A model generated the notes under the pieces. That model was not told the DNA's origin. It saw nothing but the letters and a program-made list of their open reading frames with translations, and made no database searches. The translations under genes and the position numbers were made by a program. A stretch of 64,000 bases of DNA from a virus: positions 23,021 through 87,020 of IMG/VR virus record IMGVR_UViG_3300032173_000003; one strand, 5' to 3'. Below, in pieces: positions 38,820-47,738 of the stretch (positions are counted from its first letter, which is position 1; the number at the start of each line of letters is the position of its first letter).

Positions 38820-39730
38820 ACAAACTGGCCCGAATCAACCCACTCGGCCTTGACCATGGACCACCAGTCTGAGGTCAGACCGGCAGTGACATACTGGTAA
38901 GGCAGCCAGCCGTAGCCTCCCTGGCCCCAAGAGGTGCCCCAGGAGTTCCGGATGAGTAAAGCACCCGTAGTTTGAGTTCCGCCCGTGTTCGTGTTGATGA
39001 TTTTTTTGTTGTCATCGTACCCAACTACCAACATAGCGTGACCACCATCGAGGTAGTCGTTGCGGGTGGGGAACGGGAAGCACCCGCCATTGGTCTCTGC
39101 CTGAGCATAGGAGCTGTACACAGTGAAGCCAAACATTGCGGGCAGCCCTTTGAAGACATTGGTTTTAATCGCTGTCAGGAGAGCTGAGTTTGAAACTCCG
39201 GGTGTATCCAAGCGGTAGTAGGACAATGCTTGAAAATTCTGAGCAAATGAGTACAGAAACGCTGAGGGCTCATCATCAAACTTTGAGGTGTCGTAAGGAT
39301 AGAAGTTTTCAGGTGGTACTCCGAACAGCGTCAAAGCTCCCATCACATTACGCAGGTAGGCACCGGTATCTCCGGTAGTTTGCATAATGTTTCGGGTTAC
39401 TTTGTACAGAAACAAGCGAGAACCATCAATGTGCTTGCCGAAGGACTTGCGCTCAAAGTATTCAAGCATACCTATGGCAGCGTGAGCTGTGCAGGAGCCA
39501 ATGTCCCCTTGGTCCTCAATAGGGGAGCAAGAGGCTTTGAGGTCTACGGAAACAGGTAAAGCAAGTTTTGGAGTGGCGCCTGTAGTTGTCACAGCTCCCA
39601 CCTTAAGCAGCATTGACCTGACCGAGGGCTGACCGGCTGCGGATAACCGGGAAGGCACAGTATCTGTCCCCGCCGTAACGTCCCTAAAATCTGGCAGATC
39701 TCGCATCCACCCAAAGGTCCTTTTTTCCAT
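38816..39730 (-). CDS. Papain-like (C1) cysteine protease
   Basis: 304 residues from the ATG at 39730. Catalytic motifs in order: QGDIGSCTAHA (oxyanion Gln and catalytic Cys, about 80-90), GGHAMLVVGYDD (catalytic His, about 237), RNSWGTSWG (catalytic Asn, about 268). No signal peptide. C1 proteases with this QGDIGSCTA form occur in bacteria and large viruses. It may process virion proteins or attack host proteins. Confidence 0.88.
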   Translation of the reverse strand: MEKRTFGWMRDLPDFRDVTAGTDTVPSRLSAAGQPSVRSMLLKVGAVTTTGATPKLALPVSVDLKASCSPIEDQGDIGSCTAHAAIGMLEYFERKSFGKHIDGSRLFLYKVTRNIMQTTGDTGAYLRNVMGALTLFGVPPENFYPYDTSKFDDEPSAFLYSFAQNFQALSYYRLDTPGVSNSALLTAIKTNVFKGLPAMFGFTVYSSYAQAETNGGCFPFPTRNDYLDGGHAMLVVGYDDNKKIINTNTGGTQTTGALLIRNSWGTSWGQGGYGWLPYQYVTAGLTSDWWSMVKAEWVDSGQFV

Positions 39731-39764
39731 TTTTATTGTGAGGTTATTCGATTTTACCCGCAAA

Positions 39765-40304
39765 TCAGATGGCTTCGGTCAAAATGCGGCGACCATTGAA
39801 TTTAGCGCGAGCGCCCTTGTTCTTGGTATCGATGGCCTTGACTTGAGCGATTGCATAGCCGCCATTTGTCTTGTGGAGCAGTAAATCACCTTTGGCAATC
39901 TTGCCAGGTTCACCAATGTAATGAAGTTCCTTTCCAGCCAGCTCAACGCTGAAGGTATAGGGCAAAACTTCCTCAAGATCCTTAGGGTCTTTGATGACGA
40001 TTTCACCAGTTCCCTTAACTTCGACAATAAACTTGTTCTCGCTGTTGGTACCAATGTGGTTACCAAACACTGCTTTGCCGTCTTCGTCAGTGAATATATA
40101 AAGAGTTTTAGAATCCATGGATGTGTTCTCCGTTCCTTCGTAGTGAATTATAGATCGGGCTTGAGCCCATTTGTCGTTGTGTACATACTTCCCCCTATAA
40201 AGATCATAGTAAGTGGGACTACTAGGAATGTAAGTTAGGCGGAAAGGGTTCTTACCGCTGGGTGAAATTACGATATCACCGATTTCAAAGTGCTGTTGCT
40301 GCAT
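39765..40304 (-). CDS. Hypothetical protein, beta-rich
   Basis: 179 residues. Repeated short strands with G-K-D turns (GDIVISPSGKNPFRLTYI; KGDLLLHKTNGGYAIAQVKA) suggest two or more SH3-like barrels. First gene after the promoter at 40324-40351. Not recognised. Confidence 0.65.
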   Translation of the reverse strand: MQQQHFEIGDIVISPSGKNPFRLTYIPSSPTYYDLYRGKYVHNDKWAQARSIIHYEGTENTSMDSKTLYIFTDEDGKAVFGNHIGTNSENKFIVEVKGTGEIVIKDPKDLEEVLPYTFSVELAGKELHYIGEPGKIAKGDLLLHKTNGGYAIAQVKAIDTKNKGARAKFNGRRILTEAI

Positions 40305-40323
40305 TGTTTGTACCTCCTTGAGT

Positions 40324-40351
40324 AGTATAGCTTCTGCTTACGGCAAGTAAA
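40324..40351 (-). promoter_or_regulatory. Promoter
   Basis: Minus strand: TTTACT, 16 nt, TATACT. Confidence 0.7.
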
Positions 40352-40365
40352 TGCTTAGCCAAGGT

Positions 40366-41859
40366 TCAAGCTCTCACGAGAGTGAGGTGACGCTTGGCAC
40401 GGGTCACTTGGACGTAGCACAGGTTGTCTTCCTGGGTCATCTCCCAGGGCTTGCGAGCCCAGCGGCTGGGGCTGTAGGACTCCATCCCGAGGGCAAATAC
40501 CCGGTTCCATTCCCTGCCCTTAGCACGGTGGATTGTGGACAGGGTGAGAATGTCTTGCTTAGAGCCACTGTCACCGAACAGGGATTCAATATGCGCAATA
40601 AGGTCGGTTATCGGGGCCTTGTAGTCACATTGATCCATCAGAACTCGGATGGTTTCTGCTTGGTCTTCAATGGAATCGCACCGGTCATTGTGACCTTTGG
40701 CCCGAGCTTTGGCGATTTCATGGTCACTCCACTCGGTAAGTTTTTCATCAAGTTCGGATATCTTGGTGAGTTTCCACTTATTGATTAGTTTGATTAGGCC
40801 CTTGCCGATAGACCTTCCTTCGACCTTGCAAGCAACGCCGTTCTGGATCAGTTTGAAGGCCAGGTCAACTAAGGGTTTGGTTTTGCGGCACAAGATGGCA
40901 TCCTCCGAGGTGAACTCAGAGTTTTTGATGAGGGTTTCGATATCGGAAGAATCGACGATGCCGTCAGGGGCAGTTTCAGCCGCTTCAATGTGGTTGACCC
41001 ACTGATTGGCCACCTCAACTACCAGTTTGGGGCAACGATAAGTTGTAGTCAGGGGCATTTTCACCGTGTTGAATTCTTCGCAGATGTTTTCCATCGAACG
41101 GCAGTCAGCACCGGTAAAGCCATAGATGGCCTGATGAGTATCACCCACAGCAACCAAACGGCCCTCGGGAGCAAGCATCATGCTGACCAGTTTCCTGCGG
41201 ACAGTGTTAGTGTCTTGGGCTTCGTCTAGAAACACCCAATCATACTTACGGGTGTTGAGTTTTTTGAGGACCGGCACATATATCATGTCGTCAAAGTCAA
41301 TGAGTTTGGCAACATTTTTGTTGCTAACGTCCAGAAGACGCTGTGCTTCAGCGAGGGCTTCTTCAGGGTGGGCATAACTTGGCAAAACATCTTGAAGAGA
41401 GTAATGATCTATCATCCTAATCCAAGCCCGATCATCATTGATGGGGCAAACAATGCCGATTCCCACTTGCTTAGCCATCGATGCTGCGTTGATGGCAAAA
41501 GTCTTAAGGAAGTGTTTCTCCATCGCCTTGTCAGCAATGATGCGCATTTTACCACCCTCTAGCTTGGTTTTAGCGTATGCGGCTTTTAGGGCAGCAAAAC
41601 CGAACGAATGCAAGGTACCAGTTTTGACCCGGTTACCTAAACCAAGGGGTTTCACCCTTTCACCGATCTCGATAGCAATAGCTTTGTTGAACGCCGAAAA
41701 GGCAACCTCACCGGTAGTACGGGTCAAGCTTTCAACCAGGGTGGTTGTCTTGCCAGCCCCTGCTACGGCTTCAATAACTGCGGAGCCAGAGCCATTGACG
41801 ATCCAGTCAAAGATGGTAGCTTGTTGGGGTGAAGGGACGAACACTTTGGTTTGAGTCAT
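40366..41859 (-). CDS. UvrD/Rep-family (SF1A) helicase
   Basis: 497 residues. Walker A AGAGKTTT (34-41), motif Ia AFSAFNKAIA, Walker B FLDEAQDTN (about 215), GDTHQAIYGFTGAD (motif III), TTYRCP (IV), TLSTIHRAKGREWN (V) and VQVTRAKRHL (VI). Compact, without the large 2B insertion, so a small SF1 DNA helicase for replication or recombination. Own promoter. Confidence 0.93.
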   Translation of the reverse strand: MTQTKVFVPSPQQATIFDWIVNGSGSAVIEAVAGAGKTTTLVESLTRTTGEVAFSAFNKAIAIEIGERVKPLGLGNRVKTGTLHSFGFAALKAAYAKTKLEGGKMRIIADKAMEKHFLKTFAINAASMAKQVGIGIVCPINDDRAWIRMIDHYSLQDVLPSYAHPEEALAEAQRLLDVSNKNVAKLIDFDDMIYVPVLKKLNTRKYDWVFLDEAQDTNTVRRKLVSMMLAPEGRLVAVGDTHQAIYGFTGADCRSMENICEEFNTVKMPLTTTYRCPKLVVEVANQWVNHIEAAETAPDGIVDSSDIETLIKNSEFTSEDAILCRKTKPLVDLAFKLIQNGVACKVEGRSIGKGLIKLINKWKLTKISELDEKLTEWSDHEIAKARAKGHNDRCDSIEDQAETIRVLMDQCDYKAPITDLIAHIESLFGDSGSKQDILTLSTIHRAKGREWNRVFALGMESYSPSRWARKPWEMTQEDNLCYVQVTRAKRHLTLVRA

Positions 41860-41879
41860 TGTGGTTTCTGTCTTTTAAT

Positions 41880-41908
41880 ATTGTAGCACTTTGTGCCAGT
41901 TAAGTCAA
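41880..41908 (-). promoter_or_regulatory. Promoter of the helicase gene
   Basis: Minus strand: TTGACT, 17 nt, TACAAT with TGC. Confidence 0.82.
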
Positions 41909-42090
41909 CCCAGAACCACATCCCAGTTAGGGTCGTTCGCCAAGTCAACCCAAGCGCACCATTTGCCATTCGTTGAGACAAGGAAAACCTTGTTGCCAAC
42001 ACGCTGCTCTACCAACACGGTGGGGTCTGAGCCCATCATATTAGTCAGACGGTTCTTTGCCTTTGATGACAGGGGAATCACTCGTGCCAT
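41905..42090 (-). CDS. Hypothetical small protein
   Basis: 61 residues, basic start then VGNKVFLVSTNGKWCAWVDL, a beta hairpin-like unit. A TGC-TACAAT element at 42112-42120 may be its -10 box but lacks a good -35. Not recognised. Confidence 0.55.
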   Translation of the reverse strand: MARVIPLSSKAKNRLTNMMGSDPTVLVEQRVGNKVFLVSTNGKWCAWVDLANDPNWDVVLG

Positions 42091-42134
42091 GGTTTCGGGT
42101 GCTGTTAGTAGTATTGTAGCACAGGTAGGGGTGC

Positions 42135-42911
42135 TTACGCTTCAGTTTGGGCAACGAGAACCGACGCTGGGCGTGTAGTAGCCCCGGTTAGTGGAACCAA
42201 GTTTTGATAAAAACTGTCATTGGATTTCCCTTTTGAATTTTCCAAGGGGGTTGAGAGAACTTCGTGAAGAAAATTTATTTCCTGAGTGTGTATGACAGAG
42301 GTGGTGAAAACTTTTTCCGATTTCCACTCATTTTTATCAAAACTTGGTTCCAGTTGGATTTTGGGTGGTTCTATCACTTTGACCTTAATTCCGTTGACCC
42401 TTCTGGATCTCCATACCCAGCCTGCTTCACTCATTTTCTTTTTCACAGTGGCATAACACTTAGAGGTCTTGCACACTTGTAGCTTCTCACTAAGGTACTT
42501 GGCTTCTACGAAACCTCCCTCACTGATACAAGGGGTTAGCACTTCCTCGACTTCTTTGAGGGTGGGTGCATCGGAGGACACTTTGAACGAAATCTGCTCA
42601 CTTGGATTAAGCTTTAGAGCTTTTATGACTTTTTTCAAACTTTTGTCCGACATTTTGTTGGTAAACCTGCGGGCTATTTGAAGGCGTGTCAACTTCTCAC
42701 CAGGGTAGCAAGCTTCGGATAGGTGAACACCAATGTCTCTGCACAGTGTAAAATGTTCAAACTTACGTTTGTTGATGTCATACACTTCAAACAGATAGTC
42801 ATTTTCGCTAGGGTCGTAATCAAACCTAACATTTTGAGCATCTTTGAGCATCTTAGGGAGCACTTCCCCTAGATATTCAATTTCTGCTTGCCAGCGTTTT
42901 AAGATTTCCAT
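42135..42911 (-). CDS. Hypothetical protein, 258 aa
   Basis: Charged, helical. A stretch EAKYLSEKLQVCKTSKCYAT then KKKMSEAGWVWRSRRVNG looks like a winged-helix DNA-binding unit in the middle. C-terminal 60 residues are Ser/Thr-rich and probably disordered. Not recognised. Confidence 0.6.
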   Translation of the reverse strand: MEILKRWQAEIEYLGEVLPKMLKDAQNVRFDYDPSENDYLFEVYDINKRKFEHFTLCRDIGVHLSEACYPGEKLTRLQIARRFTNKMSDKSLKKVIKALKLNPSEQISFKVSSDAPTLKEVEEVLTPCISEGGFVEAKYLSEKLQVCKTSKCYATVKKKMSEAGWVWRSRRVNGIKVKVIEPPKIQLEPSFDKNEWKSEKVFTTSVIHTQEINFLHEVLSTPLENSKGKSNDSFYQNLVPLTGATTRPASVLVAQTEA

Positions 42912-42968
42912 CGTTAAGAAGGTTGGTTGAGAGAGAGAGGGGGGGGGGGAGTGGCTCAGTGAACCGCA

Positions 42969-45305
42969 TCAGTTGGCGAGTCTTACCCAGGGTACCGAGG
43001 CGTTCGTTATGGTCAGATTTCCCAAGTTAACGCCTGTAAAAAGGGCAATTGCCTCATCCTGGTTTAACCCAGTCAGCTGCAGGGTGCCATCGTTATTTCG
43101 GTCCCAGTATAACACGGTATTTGCAGAAACGTTCCTAGTAAAATACTTACCGGGAACTAATTGCACTTTATCACTAAGCCTGTCGAAGTCACGTATTGTC
43201 AGAGAATCTCTGGACACAGATGAAGATGCAATGCTAGCGGTGTAAAAAACTCTTGGAGACCCTCCCCTAACTTCACCGAGGATGAAGACATCTGCTCCAC
43301 CCCTACCGGTAGCATGATCAACCTGACTCCTGCCGAGAGCTGAAGGAGTTGTGCCTGTTGCAGGCACACCTGATATGTAGTCTACATTGTTGGTCCCTAC
43401 TAACCTGTTGTTGCCGGCTGTCCCCCAGATGTAGTTGATACCGGTGGAAGTGTCTGCTATGGAGATAGTTTTGGAAGCAACTTGCTGAGTTCTTCCTGAA
43501 TCCGAGAAGAGTCCGAACAGCAAGTTCTCCGTCCCTTCTGGGGTAGTGTCATTCACGACAGTAAAAGATAAGGAGGCAGATCCTTCCGTTACTGTTAAAC
43601 TTCCTTGGAGGTTGGCGGGACTTATGTCCCCGGCCTGAATACCGGACATCCCCCAGTACAGCACCGTCCCACTGTTTACATTGTTCGTTGTTAGGTTCAG
43701 GGTAACGGTTGCTCCCTCATTAACTGAGGATGGCCCAGCTACAGAGTAGTAGGGAGCTGAGCTACCATAGCGGTTGTAGAGTTCAGTCAGACCCGCTTTC
43801 GTGTCCAACCTGCCGTTAGTGACAACTTTACCGTTGAGGGAGGTTGTGGCCCTTGTAGTTGAAAGCAATACATCTCTCAGCTCCCTTCTCCCTGCTTGGG
43901 GGAAGGATGCTGCGAAGAGAGCTAAAGAGCCAGCAACATGGGGGGCCGCCATGGAAGTTCCATTCAGAGAACCGTAGGTACCATTTAGTCTGGATGACTG
44001 GATGCCACTCCCAGGAGCCCCGATATCAACAGTTGTTGAGCCGTAGTTGGAAAACCCAGAGAGAGAACCACTGGAGGTCAAAGAGGATACAGCCGTAATG
44101 GCTTCCCAACCTGCAGCGGTCAAGGTTGAATAGTTCGAAGGGTAGCTAGGTACTGAGTTGTTGTTGGAAGAATCGTTTCCAGCCGCTGCAATAAAGTGAT
44201 TATTTACTGAGGCACCGTTTGAGATCGAAGTGCTAAGTAAGGAGGAGAAAGTTCCTCCACCCCAAGAGTTGTTAGTCCCAATAAAGACGGCAGTTGAAGA
44301 CGGATTGTAAGCCTTGTCTTGGGCTTGGGTGGAACTAGTATAGTAATCAATGGCCTGAATGGCGTCACTCAAAAAACCACTCCCGCTGCTACTGAGAAAC
44401 TTAATTGGCACAATCTGAACTTCCCAGTTTACCCCTGCAACACCAATTGAGTTATTGCCTAGGGCACCAATGGTGCCGGCGACGTGCGTACCATGGTAGT
44501 TATCGTCCATAGGATCATTATCACCGTTGAAAAAATCCCACCCCACCAAGTCATCGACAAAACCATTGCTATCATTATCAACCCCGTTCTCCCAACGAGA
44601 GTCATTAAGCAAGTCTCCGGCATCTATTCTACCATTAGAGTTAACGTCTGTGACATAGCTGGAGTTTGCAGCGTTGTTCAGGTCCCTGAATGTGATTAGT
44701 CCGTCCCCATCTGTATCTGTTAAAGAATTGAAGAAAGATAGGGTCTTTATTTCACCTTGGTTAAGGTAAATGTTTAAGTACAAATCTGGGTGCCTGTAAT
44801 CAACTCCGGTATCAATAACGCCGATAACAACTTTTGGACTCCCCGTATAACCTGAAGCCCACGCTTGTTCTGCTTGGCTGCCGTAGATGTTCGTGGTCCC
44901 GCTTGGGCCAGCCGGTGTGGAATCATCCGAGTACATACCCCACAAAGAACCATTGACATACAACGCATCGTTGCCAGTCGCTAGGGCATTTACAGTGAAA
45001 TTTGGCTCTGCTGTAAGAACTCCCGGAGTTTTCTTAAGAGCTTCAATCGATGCATTAATGTTTGCTCCCTCAGGTAGGGAAACTCTCTCAATAACTCCCC
45101 TTCCTTTCTTCCTCATGAGAGGGGTTTGAAACTGCTGTACCCGGCTCGCACCCAGGGATTTCAGAGTTGTTGACCTCTGAGAAAAATTATTTGTGTTAGA
45201 CCATTCTACCAAGATTTCTGGTTTAGGGCCTGGCGAAGCCAACGCAAAAGAAGAACCTAATAGGGGTATAAACGTGGCTAGGCCAATAGAATTTAAAAAT
45301 CTCAT
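42969..45305 (-). CDS. Secreted S8 subtilisin-like protease, cyanobacterial type
   Basis: 778 residues. Signal peptide (SIGLATFIPLLGSSFALAS); inhibitor-like propeptide about 25-110; catalytic Asp in VIGVIDTGVDYRHPDL (about 165), His in YHGTHVAGT (about 275), Ser in GTSMAAPHVAGS (about 455). An insert between Asp and His carries Ca-binding loops (DTDGDGLITF, DVNSNGRIDAGD, DNDSNGFVDD). Residues about 530-630 resemble a Calx-beta module; the C-terminus (YIWGTAGNNRLVGTNNVDYI, RGGADVFILGE) resembles cyanobacterial hemolysin-type repeats. All catalytic residues present. An exported host-like protease is very unusual in a phage; it may digest proteins outside the cell or open biofilm. Confidence 0.93.
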   Translation of the reverse strand: MRFLNSIGLATFIPLLGSSFALASPGPKPEILVEWSNTNNFSQRSTTLKSLGASRVQQFQTPLMRKKGRGVIERVSLPEGANINASIEALKKTPGVLTAEPNFTVNALATGNDALYVNGSLWGMYSDDSTPAGPSGTTNIYGSQAEQAWASGYTGSPKVVIGVIDTGVDYRHPDLYLNIYLNQGEIKTLSFFNSLTDTDGDGLITFRDLNNAANSSYVTDVNSNGRIDAGDLLNDSRWENGVDNDSNGFVDDLVGWDFFNGDNDPMDDNYHGTHVAGTIGALGNNSIGVAGVNWEVQIVPIKFLSSSGSGFLSDAIQAIDYYTSSTQAQDKAYNPSSTAVFIGTNNSWGGGTFSSLLSTSISNGASVNNHFIAAAGNDSSNNNSVPSYPSNYSTLTAAGWEAITAVSSLTSSGSLSGFSNYGSTTVDIGAPGSGIQSSRLNGTYGSLNGTSMAAPHVAGSLALFAASFPQAGRRELRDVLLSTTRATTSLNGKVVTNGRLDTKAGLTELYNRYGSSAPYYSVAGPSSVNEGATVTLNLTTNNVNSGTVLYWGMSGIQAGDISPANLQGSLTVTEGSASLSFTVVNDTTPEGTENLLFGLFSDSGRTQQVASKTISIADTSTGINYIWGTAGNNRLVGTNNVDYISGVPATGTTPSALGRSQVDHATGRGGADVFILGEVRGGSPRVFYTASIASSSVSRDSLTIRDFDRLSDKVQLVPGKYFTRNVSANTVLYWDRNNDGTLQLTGLNQDEAIALFTGVNLGNLTITNASVPWVRLAN

Positions 45306-45353
45306 TTTGCGCTGTTAGACAGGTACATACATTTACCCCCCTGGAGTCAACCT

Positions 45354-45821
45354 TTAACTGAAACTAGGGTCCAGCAACAATGAGAGCATTTCCTGAATGG
45401 TGCCGTAAATAGCATCTTCTTTAGTGAAGGAGAACTTTTCCATCGCCTTACTATCAGCCCATTCCCGGATGCCAGTACCAAACTCTGTAGATCGAGCATA
45501 CCAGTCACAAACCATTTCTGCCACATAGACTTTTGGCATGTTGTGGATGCTGCCCCAGTATTCCGGGTGATGGGGATTTATGGACTGGTGATGTTTGACT
45601 ACCTCTGGAAGCAAAGGGTCTGAGTAGAACAAGTGGTCAAACTCTATGCCCTTAAACTTTGAGTTGTCGTGGATTTGACCGTTGGCAATCAAGTTGCGGC
45701 CTAATTCAATATCTCCTTGTTTCATCAATTTAAGTCCCAGCTTGTAACAGCTTCGTTGGACGTTTTGAATGTGATTGAATACCAGTTCAATCTTGGCTAC
45801 GGAATCGGACTCTATGCTCAT
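45354..45821 (-). CDS. DUF5662-like protein
   Basis: 155 residues. IHDNSKFKGIEFDHL, KHHQSINPHHPEYWGSIHNM and EMVCDWYARSTEFG fit DUF5662, a phage family with conserved His/Asp residues that may hold metal. Function unknown. Confidence 0.78.
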   Translation of the reverse strand: MSIESDSVAKIELVFNHIQNVQRSCYKLGLKLMKQGDIELGRNLIANGQIHDNSKFKGIEFDHLFYSDPLLPEVVKHHQSINPHHPEYWGSIHNMPKVYVAEMVCDWYARSTEFGTGIREWADSKAMEKFSFTKEDAIYGTIQEMLSLLLDPSFS

Positions 45822-45857
45822 GTTGTTATAGAGGTAGGCTAAGTTTTACCCGTTTTT

Positions 45858-46142
45858 TCAAGGGTAATCCTCAGGACTAATGCCATCGATTGTGTACCCA
45901 CCGAACTGAATCATTGCGTGTGCTTTGGCTATTGCTTTTTCCATGGTGCTAAAGTATTTCCACCTCCGCTCCAAGTCCCCTTCCTTAAAGTAATCAATTC
46001 GATACCTTGTTGTGGCCTCTACCCACTCTGTGCCATTCCAGTGTTTTCCTTTTGTTAGTTCTTCGATGTTGAGTGTAGGTTCACTATCTCCCAGAACATT
46101 CTCCCAAAAGTCATCATAGCATTCTCCAGGACATTGGGTCAT
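45858..46142 (-). CDS. Hypothetical protein
   Basis: 94 residues, acidic start with two Cys, then YRIDYFKEGDLERRWKYFST. Overlaps the membrane peptide gene by 4 nt. Not recognised. Confidence 0.55.
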   Translation of the reverse strand: MTQCPGECYDDFWENVLGDSEPTLNIEELTKGKHWNGTEWVEATTRYRIDYFKEGDLERRWKYFSTMEKAIAKAHAMIQFGGYTIDGISPEDYP

Positions 46143-46279
46143 CTTCCTAACTGTGAAAAAATAACGTAAGCGATGAGGTAAACCAGACTAATACCAAGCA
46201 CAAACTTTTTTGACCTGTCGTCAAAAACTTGTACTAGCCAGATATTTGCAACAATAAATAAAAGTTGAGATTTAGTCAT
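46139..46279 (-). CDS. Small membrane protein
   Basis: 46 residues from the ATG at 46279 (8-nt overlap with previous gene). Two membrane stretches, LLFIVANIWLVQVF and VLGISLVYLIAYVIF. Function unknown. Confidence 0.55.
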   Translation of the reverse strand: MTKSQLLFIVANIWLVQVFDDRSKKFVLGISLVYLIAYVIFSQLGR

Positions 46280-46493
46280 TGCTCCCCCATTGATAACACC
46301 AGTCATTGTCCCCATCAACAACTTGAGGTTTCCCTTGCAAGTGGCATTTTGTGATTGTCCGTGTGCTTGGCAAGAAGTTTTCTGCTAAGTCAGAGTATTC
46401 ACTCAGAAGCCCACTCGCAATGACAGGGTCTATGACTTGAGTTGAGCGCGAGTAACAGCAGCTACTACAGCGTCGAAGTTGGTTTTCAACCAT
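46272..46493 (-). CDS. Hypothetical Cys-containing protein
   Basis: 73 residues, RRCSSCCYSRS near the start. Overlaps neighbours by 1 and 8 nt. Not recognised. Confidence 0.5.
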   Translation of the reverse strand: MVENQLRRCSSCCYSRSTQVIDPVIASGLLSEYSDLAENFLPSTRTITKCHLQGKPQVVDGDNDWCYQWGSND

Positions 46494-46858
46494 CAGAATT
46501 CCTCCTCAACCATTTGAGCAATTTCTTCAAATTTAAAGCCAAGGTCGTTAAACTTAGAGAGAGAGAATTCTTCATAAGTTTTAGTTAACTTAATAACTGG
46601 GTTTTGTATGTCAAGACCTGCCCATTCTTTTACAGATTCAGGAAGAATAGCAGATGCACCATCGAGGAAGTAATAAGGGAGTGGTCTACCGTCCCTAATG
46701 TATTTAGTTTTCCACTCAGTGCCAGTCTCTTTAGCATAAAGATCGCAGAGTACACCAAGACAGCAGAAACCTTGGTCGGATTTAAGAGTCCCCGTACCTT
46801 GGGCATACTCACCCGAGCGTAGAGCAGTAATCCACCGTTGTTTTACTTTAGAGTCCAT
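46493..46858 (-). CDS. Phage-conserved protein (RWITALRSGEY family)
   Basis: 121 residues from the ATG at 46858. KQRWITALRSGEYAQGTG and FCCLGVLCDLYAK are the hallmarks of a small protein widespread in phages of many hosts. Function unknown. Confidence 0.72.
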   Translation of the reverse strand: MDSKVKQRWITALRSGEYAQGTGTLKSDQGFCCLGVLCDLYAKETGTEWKTKYIRDGRPLPYYFLDGASAILPESVKEWAGLDIQNPVIKLTKTYEEFSLSKFNDLGFKFEEIAQMVEEEF

Positions 46859-46905
46859 AAGTTTCAGGGAATAAGGCTTTTGATTGAATTGTGGTAACTT
46901 GGAAG

Positions 46906-47166
46906 TCAAGTATCAATCTCATCGGCAGCATTGATTTCATCCAGGGAGATACGTTTCTGACGGAGCCGCTTTTCCTTGCGGTGGGTGACCTTGCCATAAG
47001 AGCACAGGGTACACTGGGGGTTCCCGCAGTCGAAAGGGTCCCTGCTGTAGACCTTGCCGAAGGTTACGCAATCAAGGCTGCGCTGAGGACTTAGGTTGCG
47101 TAGCAGCCTCAACCATTTGTTCCTCAGGCGCATAGCATGGTGGCGCCTCTGTGCTGACTTTGCCAT
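46906..47166 (-). CDS. Small basic zinc-binding-like protein
   Basis: 86 residues; many R and K at the start (QRRHHAMRLRNKWLRLLRN) and a CGNPQCTLCSYGK knuckle. Similar RRHH proteins occur in T4-like phages. Possibly nucleic-acid-binding. Confidence 0.62.
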   Translation of the reverse strand: MAKSAQRRHHAMRLRNKWLRLLRNLSPQRSLDCVTFGKVYSRDPFDCGNPQCTLCSYGKVTHRKEKRLRQKRISLDEINAADEIDT

Positions 47167-47205
47167 TTTGGTTAGTTATACCGGGGAACCTTACAAAGTA
47201 AAAAA

Positions 47206-47287
47206 TACCGAATGTCGGACTCGAACCGACATGCCTTGCGGCAATCGCTTTTGAGGCGACCGTGACTACCAATTCCACCAATTCGGC
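47206..47287 (-). tRNA. tRNA-Leu (CAA)
   Basis: Acceptor GCCGAAT/ATTCGGT, loop CTCAAAA, type II variable arm, T-arm GTCGG-TTCGAGT. Confidence 0.95.
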
Positions 47288-47308
47288 TTGTTGCCCCGGA
47301 GAGCAAAT

Positions 47309-47388
47309 AGGAGCAGGGGGACTCGAACCCCCACGGTCGAAGACCATCGATTTTTAAGACCGATGCGGCTACCATTACGCCATGCTCC
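47309..47388 (-). tRNA. tRNA-Leu (TAA)
   Basis: Acceptor GGAGCAT, anticodon stem TCGGT/ATCGA with loop CTTAAAA, type II variable arm. No group I intron, unlike the host-type tRNA-Leu(UAA). Confidence 0.95.
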
Positions 47389-47420
47389 CTTTCCCTTAAC
47401 GTTTTGCTCCAAAGAGCAAA

Positions 47421-47494
47421 CTCCCAGACTAGGAGTCGAACCTAGAAATAACGGATTCAAAGCCCGCTGACTTTACCAGTTTGTCTACCTGGGA
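47421..47494 (-). tRNA. tRNA-Gln (TTG)
   Basis: Acceptor TCCCAGG, anticodon loop CTTTGAA, T-arm CTAGG-TTCGACT. Confidence 0.94.
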
Positions 47495-47502
47495 ATGCAT
47501 AC

Positions 47503-47673
47503 TTAGTATAGCCCTTGCTGAGGGAAAGTAAATGGTTCGTACCTGAACTCGGCTTGGACTTGCTTGTAGATGCTGCGATGGTTGTTTGCTTCTACCACGG
47601 GTAAATTCTCGGGCAGCTCACTAAGAAGTTTGACTTTGATGTCCTTGTCTTTGGTGTTGATGAGGTAGGCCAT
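47503..47673 (-). CDS. Hypothetical small protein
   Basis: 56 residues from the ATG at 47673. KDKDIKVKLLSELPENLPVV then YKQVQAEFRYEPF. Not recognised. Confidence 0.5.
   Translation of the reverse strand: MAYLINTKDKDIKVKLLSELPENLPVVEANNHRSIYKQVQAEFRYEPFTFPQQGLY
47504..47531 (-). promoter_or_regulatory. Promoter of the Gln-Leu-Leu tRNA group
   Basis: Minus strand: TTTACT, 16 nt, TATACT; ends 10 nt before tRNA-Gln and lies within the 3' end of the gene above. Confidence 0.8.
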
Positions 47674-47738
47674 TTGTTTTTGGGGGGAGGAAGTAGGAAT
47701 CAATCGAGCTAGTTTAGGCAGTGCCACCCTTGATTTTC

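Noticed and set aside
42912-42968. Transcription terminator in the purine run at 42930-42952
   Set aside because: Only an AG/G homopolymer tract without a stem.
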